Origin: CAZHTF01 sp964535305
GTDB lineage: Bacteria; Planctomycetota; Phycisphaerae; UBA1845; Fen-1342
Direction: 5' to 3'
DNA: 64,000 nucleotides
Assembly: GCA_964535305.1 (NCBI GenBank)
Contig: CAZHTF010000009.1
Coordinates: 5,051-69,050, forward strand
This document shows positions 32,656 to 41,787 of this stretch, one piece after another (positions within the stretch are counted from its first letter, which is position 1; the number at the start of each line of letters is the position of its first letter). The notes beneath the pieces were generated by a model. The model had not been told where the DNA came from. It saw nothing but the letters and a program-made list of their open reading frames with translations, and searched no databases. The position numbers and the translations under genes were made by a program.

Positions 32656-34848
32656 TCAGCGCAGCAGCCGCTCCAGATCGCGAATCCGCTCGCTGACCGG
32701 TGCGCGAAAGGGTGTATCCGCCGACAGATCGCGCTCGATCTGCCGCCAAAGCCGCAGCGCCTCGGCGTAGTCCTTGTTGGCCGCGTGCGCCTCGGCCAAA
32801 TTTACGCGCGTGCGCAAGTCATTCGGGTTGAGCCGCTGCGCTTCGCGTGCGTGCCGCAGCGCCGCCGGCGGGTCGTCGGTCGCCAGCAGCTTCGCCAGGT
32901 TGGCGTGCGCCTCCCAATCGGCGGGATCGAGCACCACGACGCGCAGGTACGCGTCGCGCGCGTCGGCACTGCGGAAATTCAGCAGCAGGGCCGCACCGTG
33001 CAGCCGCAGCGCCTCGACGTTGTCCGGCGCGAGCGAGACGGCGCGTGCAAGGTCCGTGAGCGCTTCATCATGCCGGCCCAAGTCCAGCCGCAGCCGGCCG
33101 CGCTCGATCCGCAGGGCTACGTCGTCGGGCGTGCTTGCGAGCAGCGCATCAAGCTGCGTCAACCGCTCGAGTTTGGGCTGTGACTCTCCGCGGGCGTGCA
33201 TCAGGTAGCGCTGCGCCTCGGCGTCGGTTGGCATGAGCTGCGTCGCCGCTTCGAAATACTGCACCGCCGCCTCGAGATCGCCCGCCAGCAGCGCGATTCG
33301 TCCGCGATGCAGCAGCGCCTCGGCGTGCCTGCCGTAAATTCGCAGCGCTGCTTCTGTCAGAAGCTTTGCCTGCTCGAGAAGCGCAGCGCGCTGCTCCGCG
33401 ACAGCGGACCGCTCCGCAAGGTGCAGATAGTGCCTGCCGAGCGTTGCGTTCAGGTGCGCGCTGTTGGGAAAGCTAGCCTGATCCACCGAAAAGAGCCGGA
33501 AATCATTGCTCCAATCCGGGTTGCGCATACCGGTCCGCAGCGCCAGCGCTACCAGCAGCAGCGCGCCTGCGGTTGGCAGCAGCGGCGCCAGGCCGCGGAG
33601 CGCCTGGCCGATGCGCCCCTCACCCCGCCAGCACTGCACCCCCAGCAGCGCCAGCGCGGCACACAGCGGGACGCTGGGCCAGTAAAGCAGCCGCTCGGCC
33701 AGCGAGACGCCGATCAGCAGCACGGTGTTCGAGATCAGCGCGTAGCTGACCACAAACACGCCGATCAGCAGCGCGTACGAACGCCAGAACGGTCCCGCGT
33801 GGCGTCGGTAGCCGGCCAGTGCCAGCGCGACGGTCGCGAGCGCGGCCAGGCCCACCAGTGTTAGCGCATCCGCGCCGCGGGCCGGATCGATGATCGCCAG
33901 CCCGTAATCACAGCTCAGCGTCGCGGGCGCGAGCAGCAGTCGCGTGTAATGCCCGAGGATTGTGAGCGCCGCGATGGCCCGCTCCGAGAGCTCCGCCGCG
34001 AAAAGCGGGTTGAAAAGTGACACTTCGGGTCGCACACGAATCAAGTGCTGCTCGAGCGCGACAAAGCGCAGCGGCAGGTAGATCAGAAGCGGTACAAGCA
34101 GGAGGCCGCCGCGCGCCAGCCACCACGTTGCCGGTCGCGTGTTGCCAACGCGACGAGCCAGCAGCAGCAGCGCGACCGCCGGATAGCAGATGGCGGTCTC
34201 CTTGGCCAGCAGCGCCGCCAGGAACGCCAGCGCGGCGAGCGCGGTCACTCCGACCGAAGGTGCGCCCGTTCGCAGCAGGCAGATCGATCCGGCCAGCATG
34301 CACACGCTCGAAAGCACTTCGGCCCGGCCGACGACGTTTGCGACCGCCTCAACGTGCACCGGATGCACCGCGAAAAGCAGCGCCGCGCAGGCTGCCACCA
34401 GGTCATCCTGCAGCAGTCGCCGCACGAACACCCACACCAGCCAGCAGGCCAGCGCGTGAAGTGCCACGTTGGTCGCATGAAAAGGGAGCGGGTTGAGACC
34501 GTGGACGGCGTAGTTGAGCGCGAAGCTCAGCAGCGTCAGCGGGCGATAGAGCCGGTCGCGATTCGGATTTGGAATGCGGGCCCGCTCGCCCTGCGGCTGC
34601 CACCAGTCAGAGAGCCAGATCTGCGTGAAATTCGTGAGGCTGCGGACGCGCGGATTGTCGCGGACGATCTCGTTGTCGTCGTAGGTGAAGCCATTTGGCA
34701 GCGAATTTGCGAAACAGGCCAGCGCCAGCAGCACTGGCAGCCAGCCGTTGACCAGCCAGCGCGGCCCGGCCAGCGCAGAACGCGGCGCGGTGGATGGACC
34801 GGCCGGCGGGGCGGTCGGCGGGCCGGCGCTAGCGCCGCGCCGGCTCAT
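32656..34848 (-). CDS. TMTC-like polytopic membrane protein with C-terminal TPR repeats
   Basis: A 730-residue protein. Residues ~30-440 are a GT-C-like multi-span membrane domain with the hallmarks of the TMTC/DUF1736 family: LPNGFTYDDNEIVRDNPRVR in the first outer loop (acidic pair after the first helix), FHATNVALHALACWLVW, HPVHVEAVANVVGRAEVLS and AKETAICYP. Residues ~450-730 form about six TPR repeats (HAEALLHRGRIALLAGDLEA, DWEAHANLAKLLATDD). Eukaryotic TMTC proteins transfer mannose to Ser/Thr; the bacterial role is inferred as glycosylation of exported protein. Its start overlaps the end of the TolC-family gene by 20 bases. Confidence 0.82.
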   Translation of the reverse strand: MSRRGASAGPPTAPPAGPSTAPRSALAGPRWLVNGWLPVLLALACFANSLPNGFTYDDNEIVRDNPRVRSLTNFTQIWLSDWWQPQGERARIPNPNRDRLYRPLTLLSFALNYAVHGLNPLPFHATNVALHALACWLVWVFVRRLLQDDLVAACAALLFAVHPVHVEAVANVVGRAEVLSSVCMLAGSICLLRTGAPSVGVTALAALAFLAALLAKETAICYPAVALLLLARRVGNTRPATWWLARGGLLLVPLLIYLPLRFVALEQHLIRVRPEVSLFNPLFAAELSERAIAALTILGHYTRLLLAPATLSCDYGLAIIDPARGADALTLVGLAALATVALALAGYRRHAGPFWRSYALLIGVFVVSYALISNTVLLIGVSLAERLLYWPSVPLCAALALLGVQCWRGEGRIGQALRGLAPLLPTAGALLLVALALRTGMRNPDWSNDFRLFSVDQASFPNSAHLNATLGRHYLHLAERSAVAEQRAALLEQAKLLTEAALRIYGRHAEALLHRGRIALLAGDLEAAVQYFEAATQLMPTDAEAQRYLMHARGESQPKLERLTQLDALLASTPDDVALRIERGRLRLDLGRHDEALTDLARAVSLAPDNVEALRLHGAALLLNFRSADARDAYLRVVVLDPADWEAHANLAKLLATDDPPAALRHAREAQRLNPNDLRTRVNLAEAHAANKDYAEALRLWRQIERDLSADTPFRAPVSERIRDLERLLR

Positions 34849-36712
34849 TCGCGACCGAGACGTTGTTGTACTGCAGCAGCGTGCCCTTGGCCCGCTCCAG
34901 CGCGACCAGGGCCGTGTTGTAATCCGTCAGCAGGCCTACCAGCCGCGAACGGCTGTCGGCCAGTTGCTCGACGGCGCTCAGCTCGGTCTCCAGGTAGCTG
35001 GGATCGACGCGCTGCGCGCGGGCCTGCAGCGAGGCCAGGTTGCGATCCGCCGAGCGCACCGCCTCGTACTGCGGGGCGATCTGCTCCCAGCGGACCACCA
35101 GCGTGCGGATCGCCGCGTTGACCTCTTCGACCACGCCGTCGGTCACGCGGTTCAGATCGGCGATGGCCTGCGATTCGCTGAGCCGCGCGCGGCGGAATGC
35201 GGAGCGCGCCGCGCGGTTGCCGATCGGGTAGCTGAAGGCCACATTCACCGTGTACGAGCGGAAGCGATTGGTCGTCAGCCGGTCGAAGCTGTCATCGGAG
35301 GTGCGCTCCAGCCCGGCGACTTCGTATTGAAACGTGACGTCGAGCTGCGGCAGCGTCTGGTTCTTGGCTCGGTTCGTCCCGATGCGGTTGCGATCGATTG
35401 CCAGCCGCGCCTGCTTGATCTCGCTGCGATTTTCCAGCGCGCTGCGCACCTCGGCAAAGTGATCCAGCAGCAGGGCCGAGACCAGCGGCGTCTCGGTCGG
35501 AATCAGCTCGAGCTCCTCGGAGAGCTTCAGCTCCGGGTCGTTCATCAGGTTCTTGAGCCGGTCTTCCGCGTCGCGCACCAGCTTGATGGTCTCGAGGTAG
35601 ACGACGTAGCGGCTGCGCCAGCGCGATTCGGAGTTGGCCAGCGCCACGGGAGTGGCGTCGTGCGCGGCGCGGTCGCGGATGCTCTGAAACGTCACAAAAT
35701 TCTGAGCGACCGACTCTGCTTGAATGGCCGCCGCCCGTCGGGCCCGCACCAGCGTCCAGTAGGCGCTCTCGACGTCCAGCAGCGTGTCGCGCACCTGCTG
35801 CTCGAAGCGCTCCGCCGCGATCCGCCGATCGGTCTTGGCGATCTCGATCTGGCTGCGGTTGAAATCCAGCCCGAAGCCGCGCAGCAGCGGCTGCCGCAGC
35901 TCGGCGAAAAAGACGCTCTCCCAGGCGGGGTTGATGGTCGCAAATTGCAGATCGGTGAAGGTGCGCTGCTGCCGCAGGCCCACCTGCGCCTGCATGCCGG
36001 AGGGCAGCAATTGCCGGAACCCGCCGCTCACGCTGGTCAGGTCGCTCTGCCCGCTGGCAAGTTCCGACGCGGTCGGCGCGTCGCGATTCACGTCGGAGAC
36101 GTCCAGAAAGAACGCGGCGTCGAACGCGGCTTCGGCTTCAACCACCACCGTGTCGGCAATCGCCGGATTGTAGGACTGCGAGCGAATCGTGTAGTTGTTC
36201 TGCAAGGCGCGCTGCACGCACTCGGCCAGCCCCAGCCGCACCTGCCGACCACGGTGCACCTGCGCCAGCAGGCGATTGGCCTCCTCCACCACGCGGCGAT
36301 AGCTGTTGGCGACGCGCGGCTCGCGCGACGAAGCCTGAAGGTTGCGCAGCCGCTCCGCCAGCACGGCAGGCGCGTCGACTGGGTCAGGTGTTTCCTCCAG
36401 CACCGCGCTAGGGGTGGGCTGCGTGGTCGCGATCGGCACCGCCGGCAGCGCCACCCGAGGCGTGATCAGCGATCCGACCGCACTCGACTCGGTGAATGGC
36501 TGCGTCGCGGCGGGCTGCGTCGTCGGCGACGCTGACTGCGGATCGCGCGGCGGCGCCGGCAACGGAGCGGAGCGCGGCGCTGCGCCCGCCGGCAGCGGCA
36601 CCAATTGCCCCGGCTGCTGCGCCAGTGCCAGTGGAAGACTCAGCAAGATCCAAAAAAACGCACACGCGCGGCGGCTGCCGCCGACGCATTCACTTCGCTG
36701 GCGTTGAAACAC
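34829..36712 (-). CDS. TolC-family outer membrane protein
   Basis: A 627-residue protein. A signal peptide lies at about residues 15-32 (ACAFFWILLSLPLALA), followed by a ~90-residue Pro/Thr/Ala-rich linker and then two outer-membrane-efflux repeats: LAECVQRALQNNYTIRSQ begins the first, NPAWESVFFAELRQPLLRGF is the beta-barrel segment, and SYPIGNRAARSAFRRARLSE with SVEQLADSRSRL-type helices ends the second. TolC trimers form export channels with a periplasmic adaptor and an inner-membrane pump, neither of which is encoded nearby. The linker suggests a peptidoglycan-crossing or lipid-distal extension. It is the first gene of a two-gene unit with the TMTC-like protein. Confidence 0.85.
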   Translation of the reverse strand: MFQRQRSECVGGSRRACAFFWILLSLPLALAQQPGQLVPLPAGAAPRSAPLPAPPRDPQSASPTTQPAATQPFTESSAVGSLITPRVALPAVPIATTQPTPSAVLEETPDPVDAPAVLAERLRNLQASSREPRVANSYRRVVEEANRLLAQVHRGRQVRLGLAECVQRALQNNYTIRSQSYNPAIADTVVVEAEAAFDAAFFLDVSDVNRDAPTASELASGQSDLTSVSGGFRQLLPSGMQAQVGLRQQRTFTDLQFATINPAWESVFFAELRQPLLRGFGLDFNRSQIEIAKTDRRIAAERFEQQVRDTLLDVESAYWTLVRARRAAAIQAESVAQNFVTFQSIRDRAAHDATPVALANSESRWRSRYVVYLETIKLVRDAEDRLKNLMNDPELKLSEELELIPTETPLVSALLLDHFAEVRSALENRSEIKQARLAIDRNRIGTNRAKNQTLPQLDVTFQYEVAGLERTSDDSFDRLTTNRFRSYTVNVAFSYPIGNRAARSAFRRARLSESQAIADLNRVTDGVVEEVNAAIRTLVVRWEQIAPQYEAVRSADRNLASLQARAQRVDPSYLETELSAVEQLADSRSRLVGLLTDYNTALVALERAKGTLLQYNNVSVANEPARR

Positions 36713-36850
36713 GAATCGCTACTCGCTTGTCTGGCATTCGCGGCGGTTTGCGGGCGAGCCCGCGCCTGGCCGGATAGTATGAACGCGGCATGCGCGTGTC
36801 AAAGCGAGCGCCTGTGCCGCCGCACACGCCGCAGCGCTACGGAGTGGCCC

Positions 36851-37372
36851 ATGAACGCCGAGGAATTTGCGCGCGACTTCGCGACGTACTCAAACGAGAA
36901 GCTCGAGCAGAATCGAGCCCAGATCGTGCGCTGCGCCGGCCTGCTGTCTGACGCGCAGCTCTGGTCGCGCGTCAACGCGAACTGCAACAGCGTCGGCAAC
37001 CTGCTGCTGCACCTGACCGGCAACATCCGCCAGTGGATTTGCAGCTCGATCGGCGGCGAGGCGTTCGAGCGCGACCGACCGCGCGAATTCGCCGAGCGCG
37101 GGCCGCTGCCGCGCGAGCGCGTCCTGAGCGACTTCGAGCGTGTCATGACCTCGGCGAGCGCAGTCATCGCGGCGCAGACTACGCAGACGCTGGCGATCCG
37201 CCACAAGATTCAGGCGTACGACGTGTCGCGATTGACGGCGATCCTGCACGTGGTCGAGCATTGCTCGTATCACTGCGGGCAGATCGTGCACATGACCAAG
37301 GCGATCCTGGATCTCGATCTCAGCCAGTACGACGCGCGCGGGCATCGATTGAACAAACAGAATGCGCCGTAG
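36851..37372 (+). CDS. DinB-like (DUF1572) four-helix protein
   Basis: A 173-residue protein of the DinB/YfiT-like superfamily of metal-binding helical bundles. The three expected histidines appear in LLLHLTGNIRQWI and in EHCSYHCGQIVHMTKAI. The start has GGAG seven bases upstream; the longer frame reads back through the tolC promoter region. Related proteins include thiol S-transferases using bacillithiol or mycothiol, but many are uncharacterised. Its stop codon lies within a 19-base tandem duplication. The gene stands alone. Confidence 0.8.
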   Translation: MNAEEFARDFATYSNEKLEQNRAQIVRCAGLLSDAQLWSRVNANCNSVGNLLLHLTGNIRQWICSSIGGEAFERDRPREFAERGPLPRERVLSDFERVMTSASAVIAAQTTQTLAIRHKIQAYDVSRLTAILHVVEHCSYHCGQIVHMTKAILDLDLSQYDARGHRLNKQNAP

Positions 37373-37395
37373 TGGGCAGAATGCGCCGTAGTGGG
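37358..37395. repeat. 19-bp tandem duplication across the end of the DinB-like gene
   Basis: CAGAATGCGCCGTAGTGGG occurs twice head-to-tail (37358-37376 and 37377-37395). The first copy encodes the last residues and TAG stop of the DinB-like gene; the second is just outside. It looks like a recent slippage event. Confidence 0.9.
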
Positions 37396-37669
37396 AGCGA
37401 GAGCGGTTTCGGCCTGAGTGGATTTGCACGGTTGCGCGGGTTCGGTCTGACGCTCAGGCATGTGCAGCGGCGTGCGCGTGTACGACGGTTGCTTATTCGG
37501 GTAAGTCAGGTCTGGGAAGTAAAGTGGGCCGGTGGTCGCGACGTGCGGGGGGGACACGTTCGCCGACGCAGGCCGGCCCGAGGATCACCATTTTTTTACG
37601 ATACGCATGTGGCGAGTTAGCTGCAAGCGGTTGCAGCGCGAAATTTGCTTCTCTGAAAGAAAATCGGGA
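37396..37669. other. Non-coding stretch before tRNA-Gln
   Basis: About 270 bases without a credible gene. It holds a run of seven T at 37591-37597 preceded by loosely paired GGGCCGG/CCGGCCC arms with a long loop, and a perfect stem-loop GCTGCAA-GCGG-TTGCAGC at 37620-37637, some 30 bases past the tRNA 3' end. Either could help end transcripts, but neither is a textbook terminator. Confidence 0.35.
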
Positions 37670-37740
37670 CTGGGGATCCAGGATTCGAACCTGAACTAAC
37701 TGATCCAGAGTCAGTTGTGCTACCGTTACACTAATCCCCA
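37670..37740 (-). tRNA. tRNA-Gln (anticodon CTG)
   Basis: A 71-base cloverleaf: acceptor TGGGGAT/ATCCCCA with discriminator G as usual for Gln, anticodon stem ACTGA/TCAGT with loop CTCTGGA (U33, anticodon CTG, G37), and T-arm with GGTTCGAATCC. CCA is not encoded. It reads CAG codons. Confidence 0.95.
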
Positions 37741-37961
37741 AACGGAGCCTCGGGCCTGCAGGTGCCGCGGCTTGCAACAGCATCGCATCAGCAAATTTCC
37801 AGGGGCGGCGGGCCTCGTTTTGCAGGCAGTTCTTACAACGCCGCGCGCCTGGGCGCTTCGATCGCACGCGAACCTCCCGCCGCGCGCGAAGCATTTAGTC
37901 TAGCGCTCAATCCAGTCCGATTCAATAGGCTGGCGACCTCCGCCGGAGCAGGCGACCGACC

Positions 37962-39293
37962 GTGAGCGCACACAACGACACATGCTCGACGTTCACGACG
38001 CTGATGCGGCGCGGCTGCGCCCCGGCGGTCCTGCAATTGGTCGCGCTCGCGCTGCTGATCGGCTGGTCAGTCGCGACCGTCGCACACTACGCACAACTGC
38101 GGCTCGGCGTGGACGCCAGCGGGCGCGCCGGCGGCGGCGACTTCCTCGCGTTCTACGCGGCGGGCCGCATGATCGCGGCGGGCGACGGCCCGCAGCTCTA
38201 TTCGCTCAAAAGTCAGCAGGCCGCGCAGAAAGAGCTGTTCGCGCCAGCCGCGTACGACGGGCTGGCCACGTTTCTGAATCCGCCGAGCTTCGCGCTGCCC
38301 TTCGCCGTGTTGTCTACACTGCCCTTTACCGCCTCGCACGCCGTCTACTGTTGCTTGATGATCGCGGCGATGCTGGCCGGTCTGCAGTTACTCAAACCTC
38401 ACTTGCCGAGGCTGCGCGAGCGCGGCGGCTGGCTGACGATCTGCGGACTTACGCTCACGTTCTACCCAATCGTGATCACCGCGACCGGCGGGCAGAACAC
38501 GCCGCTGAGCTTTCTGCTGCTGGCGTGGGCGTACGCGGCCCTGAAGCGTGCGCGGCCGCTGACGGCGGGCCTGGCGCTCGGACTGCTCGCGTTCAAGCCG
38601 CAACTCGCCGCTTTCCCGCTGCTGCTGCTGCTGATCCAACGGCGCTTCAACGTGCTGCTGGCCGCCGGCGGCGTCCTCGCGCTGCAATACGTGCTCGGGG
38701 CGGCGATTGTCGGTGCAGACTGGCCGCTGCGGCATGCGCGGCTGCTCGACAGCTACGCACCGCTCGAAGCAGCCTTTAACGGCCTCAAATCAATCTCGAT
38801 CTTCGGCGCCCTTGAAGCGCACGGCGGACTCAGCGGGTGGCGCGTCGCGGCGCTGCTGGCGGCCGCGGCACTCGCGCTGCTGATCGCAGCTTCTGGCGCG
38901 CCGCGCGCTACCGCCTCGCTCGAAGCGATTTGGAGCGTGGCGATTTGCGCCGGGCTGTTGCTCAGCCCGCACACGCAGTGGTACGAAGTCGGCCTGTTGG
39001 CGTTGCCGGCGCTGCTGCTGCTTGAGGCGCAGCTTCGTCATGCGGGAGAGATCGGGCCGTGGCCGCGATTGGCGCTGCTGGTCGGCTGGCTCGGCCCGCC
39101 CTTGTATGCGCTGGGGCCGGCGCTGGGCGTGCAACCCTTGCTGGCCTGGCCAGCGCTGCTGCTGCTGGCGGCGCTGCGCGTGGCGCGGCGGCGCGACGAC
39201 GAAACCGACGCCAATGCGAACGCCGAGCTTCCTCGAATTCCTCCGTCGGCAGTGCCGTGCGCGATTGCAAGCGGCTCACGCGCCGGATTCTGA
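37962..39293 (+). CDS. GT87-type (DUF2029) polytopic mannosyl/glycosyltransferase-like protein
   Basis: A 443-residue membrane protein with about ten predicted spans, starting with GTG. The signature segments of the GT87/DUF2029 family are present: GGDFLAFYAAGRMIAAGDGP (acidic residue after the first span), ATFLNPPSFALPFAVLS, ITATGGQNTPLSFLLLAWAY and LAFKPQLAAFPLLLLL. Characterised relatives use polyprenyl-phospho-mannose or similar donors on the outer face of the membrane. Its 3' end overlaps the convergent permease gene by 18 bases. The acceptor is unknown. Confidence 0.83.
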   Translation: MSAHNDTCSTFTTLMRRGCAPAVLQLVALALLIGWSVATVAHYAQLRLGVDASGRAGGGDFLAFYAAGRMIAAGDGPQLYSLKSQQAAQKELFAPAAYDGLATFLNPPSFALPFAVLSTLPFTASHAVYCCLMIAAMLAGLQLLKPHLPRLRERGGWLTICGLTLTFYPIVITATGGQNTPLSFLLLAWAYAALKRARPLTAGLALGLLAFKPQLAAFPLLLLLIQRRFNVLLAAGGVLALQYVLGAAIVGADWPLRHARLLDSYAPLEAAFNGLKSISIFGALEAHGGLSGWRVAALLAAAALALLIAASGAPRATASLEAIWSVAICAGLLLSPHTQWYEVGLLALPALLLLEAQLRHAGEIGPWPRLALLVGWLGPPLYALGPALGVQPLLAWPALLLLAALRVARRRDDETDANANAELPRIPPSAVPCAIASGSRAGF

Positions 39294-40172
39294 ACGCACG
39301 TCGATCGCATCGCGCAGCCCATCGCCGATGAAGTTCAGTGCCAGAAGTGTGAGCGAGAGCGCCACACACGGGAACAGCAGCAGCCACCAGTCGAATTGCA
39401 CCGGATTCAGCAGCCGAACACCGTCCGCCACCAGCGAGCCCCAGGTCGCCTGCGGCGGCTGGATGCCGATCCCGAGAAAGCTGAGAAACGATTCTTGCAG
39501 GATCGCCTGTGGCACAATCAGCGTGGCGTACACGGCGATCGGGCCGAGCGCGTTCGGCAGGATGTGCCAGAGCAGGATGCGGTGCGTCGGCAGGCCCAGG
39601 GCTCGCGCAGCCTCGATAAACGTGCGTTCGCGCAGCGAAAGCACCTGTCCGCGAACGACGCGCGCGATCGTCAACCAGCTCACGGAACCGACCGCGACGG
39701 CAATCACGATCAGCCGCGTCGATTCCTCCTGCAGCCCGAGCCCGCGTTTGAGCCATTGCCCGAGCGATACGGTCAAGAGCATCAGCAGCAGCAGCGACGG
39801 CAGCGCGTAGAGCACGTCGACCACGCGCATCATCCAGGCATCGACGCGGCCGCCAAGATAGCCGGCGATCGCCCCGTAGGCCGTGCCGATGGTGACCGCG
39901 ATCAGCGCCGCCAGCAGGCCGAGCGTAAGCGAAATCGCTCCACCAAATAGCACGCGCGCCAGCAGGTCGCGGCCGAGCTCGTCGGTGCCGAGCCAGTGTG
40001 CCGCGGCGGGCGGCAGTCGTGCGGCGGGAAAGTTCGTGCTGCGCATCGCGGCCGCGGTCCACGGCAGCGATAGGTAGCAGGCGAGCAGCATCAGGGCCAG
40101 CAGCGCGAGCGAGGCGATCGCGGCGCGATTGCGCCGGAAGCGCGTCAGCGGACTAGCGCGCGGCGGACTCAT
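39276..40172 (-). CDS. Peptide-type ABC transporter permease, DppC/OppC family
   Basis: A 298-residue inner-membrane permease. A short basic N-terminus and first span (AAIASLALLALMLLACYL) are followed by HWLGTDELGRDLLARVLFGG, diagnostic for the DppC/OppC group. The EAA loop is TFIEAARALGLPTHRILLWH and the end has FLSFLGIGIQPPQATWGSL. Start ATG 40172 overlaps the dppB-like stop (ATGA). Peptides or nickel are common substrates of this family. No ATPase or binding-protein gene is adjacent, so the partners must be encoded elsewhere. Confidence 0.9.
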   Translation of the reverse strand: MSPPRASPLTRFRRNRAAIASLALLALMLLACYLSLPWTAAAMRSTNFPAARLPPAAAHWLGTDELGRDLLARVLFGGAISLTLGLLAALIAVTIGTAYGAIAGYLGGRVDAWMMRVVDVLYALPSLLLLMLLTVSLGQWLKRGLGLQEESTRLIVIAVAVGSVSWLTIARVVRGQVLSLRERTFIEAARALGLPTHRILLWHILPNALGPIAVYATLIVPQAILQESFLSFLGIGIQPPQATWGSLVADGVRLLNPVQFDWWLLLFPCVALSLTLLALNFIGDGLRDAIDVRSESGA

Positions 40173-41104
40173 GGACGGGCTGTGCCGACGCGGATGCGCG
40201 GATCGACCCAGGCGTACAACAGATCGACCAGCAGGTTGAATGAGATCAGGAACACGCTGTAGACGAGCACCGTGGCAAGAATCAGGCTCTGATCGCGGTT
40301 GTTGATCGATTCGACCACGTGCGTGCCCATTCCGGGAATTGCGAAGATGCGCTCGACCACGAACGAGCCGGTGAACACGGCCGCCGCTGCCGGCCCGAGA
40401 TAACTGAGCACCGGCAGCATGGCGTTGGGCAGCGCGTGCCCCAGCAGCACGCGCCAGTTCGGCAAGCCCTTGGCCCGCGCCGTGCGGATGAAGTCTTCGC
40501 TGAGCGTCTCCAGCATCGCCGCCCGCAGCAGCCGCGCGATGTAGGCCGCGTGCGGCAGCGCCAGCGTCAGCGCCGGGAGGATGGCCTGCGCCGGCGAGCC
40601 CCAGCCGCCGACTGGCGCCAGCTTGAGACCGATCGCGAAGACGATCAGCAGCAGGCTGCCGACCACGAATGTGGGCAGCGAGATGCCCAGCAGTGCCATC
40701 GCGACCGCGCCGTGATCCAGCCAGCCGCCGGGGCGGATCGCGGCGACGACGCCCGCGGTGATGCCGATGCACATCGCCAGCAGCAGCGCCAGCAGGCCAA
40801 GCTGCAACGAGACTGGCAGGGCGGCCGCGAGGATCTCGCTGACGGTCCATTCTTCATACTGGTGTGCCGGCAGGTCGCGGTCCCAGACCAGCCGCTTGGG
40901 CCAGGTCCAGAAATAGCGCGTTGCCCATGGCTGGTCGTAGTTGAACGCGATCCGCTTGCGCTCGAGCAGCTCGGGCGAAAGATCGCGGCCGCCGGCTTCG
41001 AGCCCCTCGCCCGGCGTGGCGGTCAGCAGGATGACAGCACCGCCATACACCGCCAAGATCACCAGCGGAAAAGCGAGCAGGCGGCGCAGCGCGAAGCGAA
41101 GCAT
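40169..41104 (-). CDS. Peptide-type ABC transporter permease, DppB/OppB family
   Basis: A 311-residue permease with six spans, starting with the typical MLRFALRRLLAFPLVILAVY and a ~70-residue periplasmic segment (PELLERKRIAFNYDQP). The EAA loop is EDFIRTARAKGLPNWRVLLG, followed by HALPNAMLPVLSYLGP and FAIPGMGTHVVESINNRDQ. It is coupled to the DppC-like gene by a 4-base overlap. The pair forms the transmembrane channel of an ABC importer. The substrate is unknown. Confidence 0.9.
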   Translation of the reverse strand: MLRFALRRLLAFPLVILAVYGGAVILLTATPGEGLEAGGRDLSPELLERKRIAFNYDQPWATRYFWTWPKRLVWDRDLPAHQYEEWTVSEILAAALPVSLQLGLLALLLAMCIGITAGVVAAIRPGGWLDHGAVAMALLGISLPTFVVGSLLLIVFAIGLKLAPVGGWGSPAQAILPALTLALPHAAYIARLLRAAMLETLSEDFIRTARAKGLPNWRVLLGHALPNAMLPVLSYLGPAAAAVFTGSFVVERIFAIPGMGTHVVESINNRDQSLILATVLVYSVFLISFNLLVDLLYAWVDPRIRVGTARP

Positions 41105-41253
41105 CGCTGGGGATCATAACGAGCGGTCAGGCCGAAGGTGCGTTGTCGTGGCCGCTCTCAAGAGTCAGTGCCGCCTGGACAGCCTAAGCCAGGAAATGCC
41201 TCATTTGTCGAATTCATAGCCGTAAAATGCAGGACACCGAGGGAGTGCACGCG

Positions 41254-41787
41254 ATGCGGGTTGCGATCCTGACCACCGGCGGGACGATCGAAAAGGTCTA
41301 TGACGAGGCCGATGGCTCGCTTCGCAACGTCGGGTCCGGGCTTGACCAAATCCTTAGCGGGTTGCGGCTGCACGACGTGCGCTGGCGACATGTGCCGGTC
41401 ATGTCGAAGGACTCGCTTGAGATGACCGACGCCGATCGGCTGCTGATTCTGGAAGCGGTGCGCACAGCATTGCCAGACTCGGATGCGGTGCTGGTGTTGC
41501 ATGGTACGGACACGCTCAGCATCACTGGCGAGCTGTTGCACGCGCGGCTGAGCGGGTTGGATCGGCCGGTGGTGCTGAGCGGTGCGATGCGGCCGTTTGT
41601 ATTTCGCGACACCGACGCGTATCAGAACCTGACCGAAGCGTTGCTGGCCTGCCGGCTGCTCGCTCCGGGTGTTTACGTGGTGATGCACAACCAGGCGCTG
41701 CGGTTTCCGGGCGTTGTGAAAGACCGACATTTCATGACATTCACCCGCGCGCCTGCGAGAGGCAGGACCGGGCCTGATCCAGCGTGA
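41254..41787 (+). CDS. Stand-alone asparaginase N-terminal domain protein
   Basis: A 177-residue protein covering only the N-terminal domain of L-asparaginase. RVAILTTGGTIEKVYDE has the first nucleophile Thr, and VLHGTDTLSITGELL the second Thr-Asp pair. AMRPFVFRDTDAYQNLTEAL follows, and the protein ends soon after PGVVKDRHFMTF. The ~330-residue enzymes also have a C-terminal domain that completes the site by dimerisation; short single-domain members form their own group. Start 41254 has GAGGGAG eight bases upstream, while the ATG at 41227 lies within a TAAAAT promoter-like hexamer. Activity on asparagine is not assured. Confidence 0.82.
   Translation: MRVAILTTGGTIEKVYDEADGSLRNVGSGLDQILSGLRLHDVRWRHVPVMSKDSLEMTDADRLLILEAVRTALPDSDAVLVLHGTDTLSITGELLHARLSGLDRPVVLSGAMRPFVFRDTDAYQNLTEALLACRLLAPGVYVVMHNQALRFPGVVKDRHFMTFTRAPARGRTGPDPA

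Noticed and set aside
34685..36535. A 616-codon open frame on the plus strand
   Set aside because: It is antisense to the TolC-family gene and has no motif or ribosome site.
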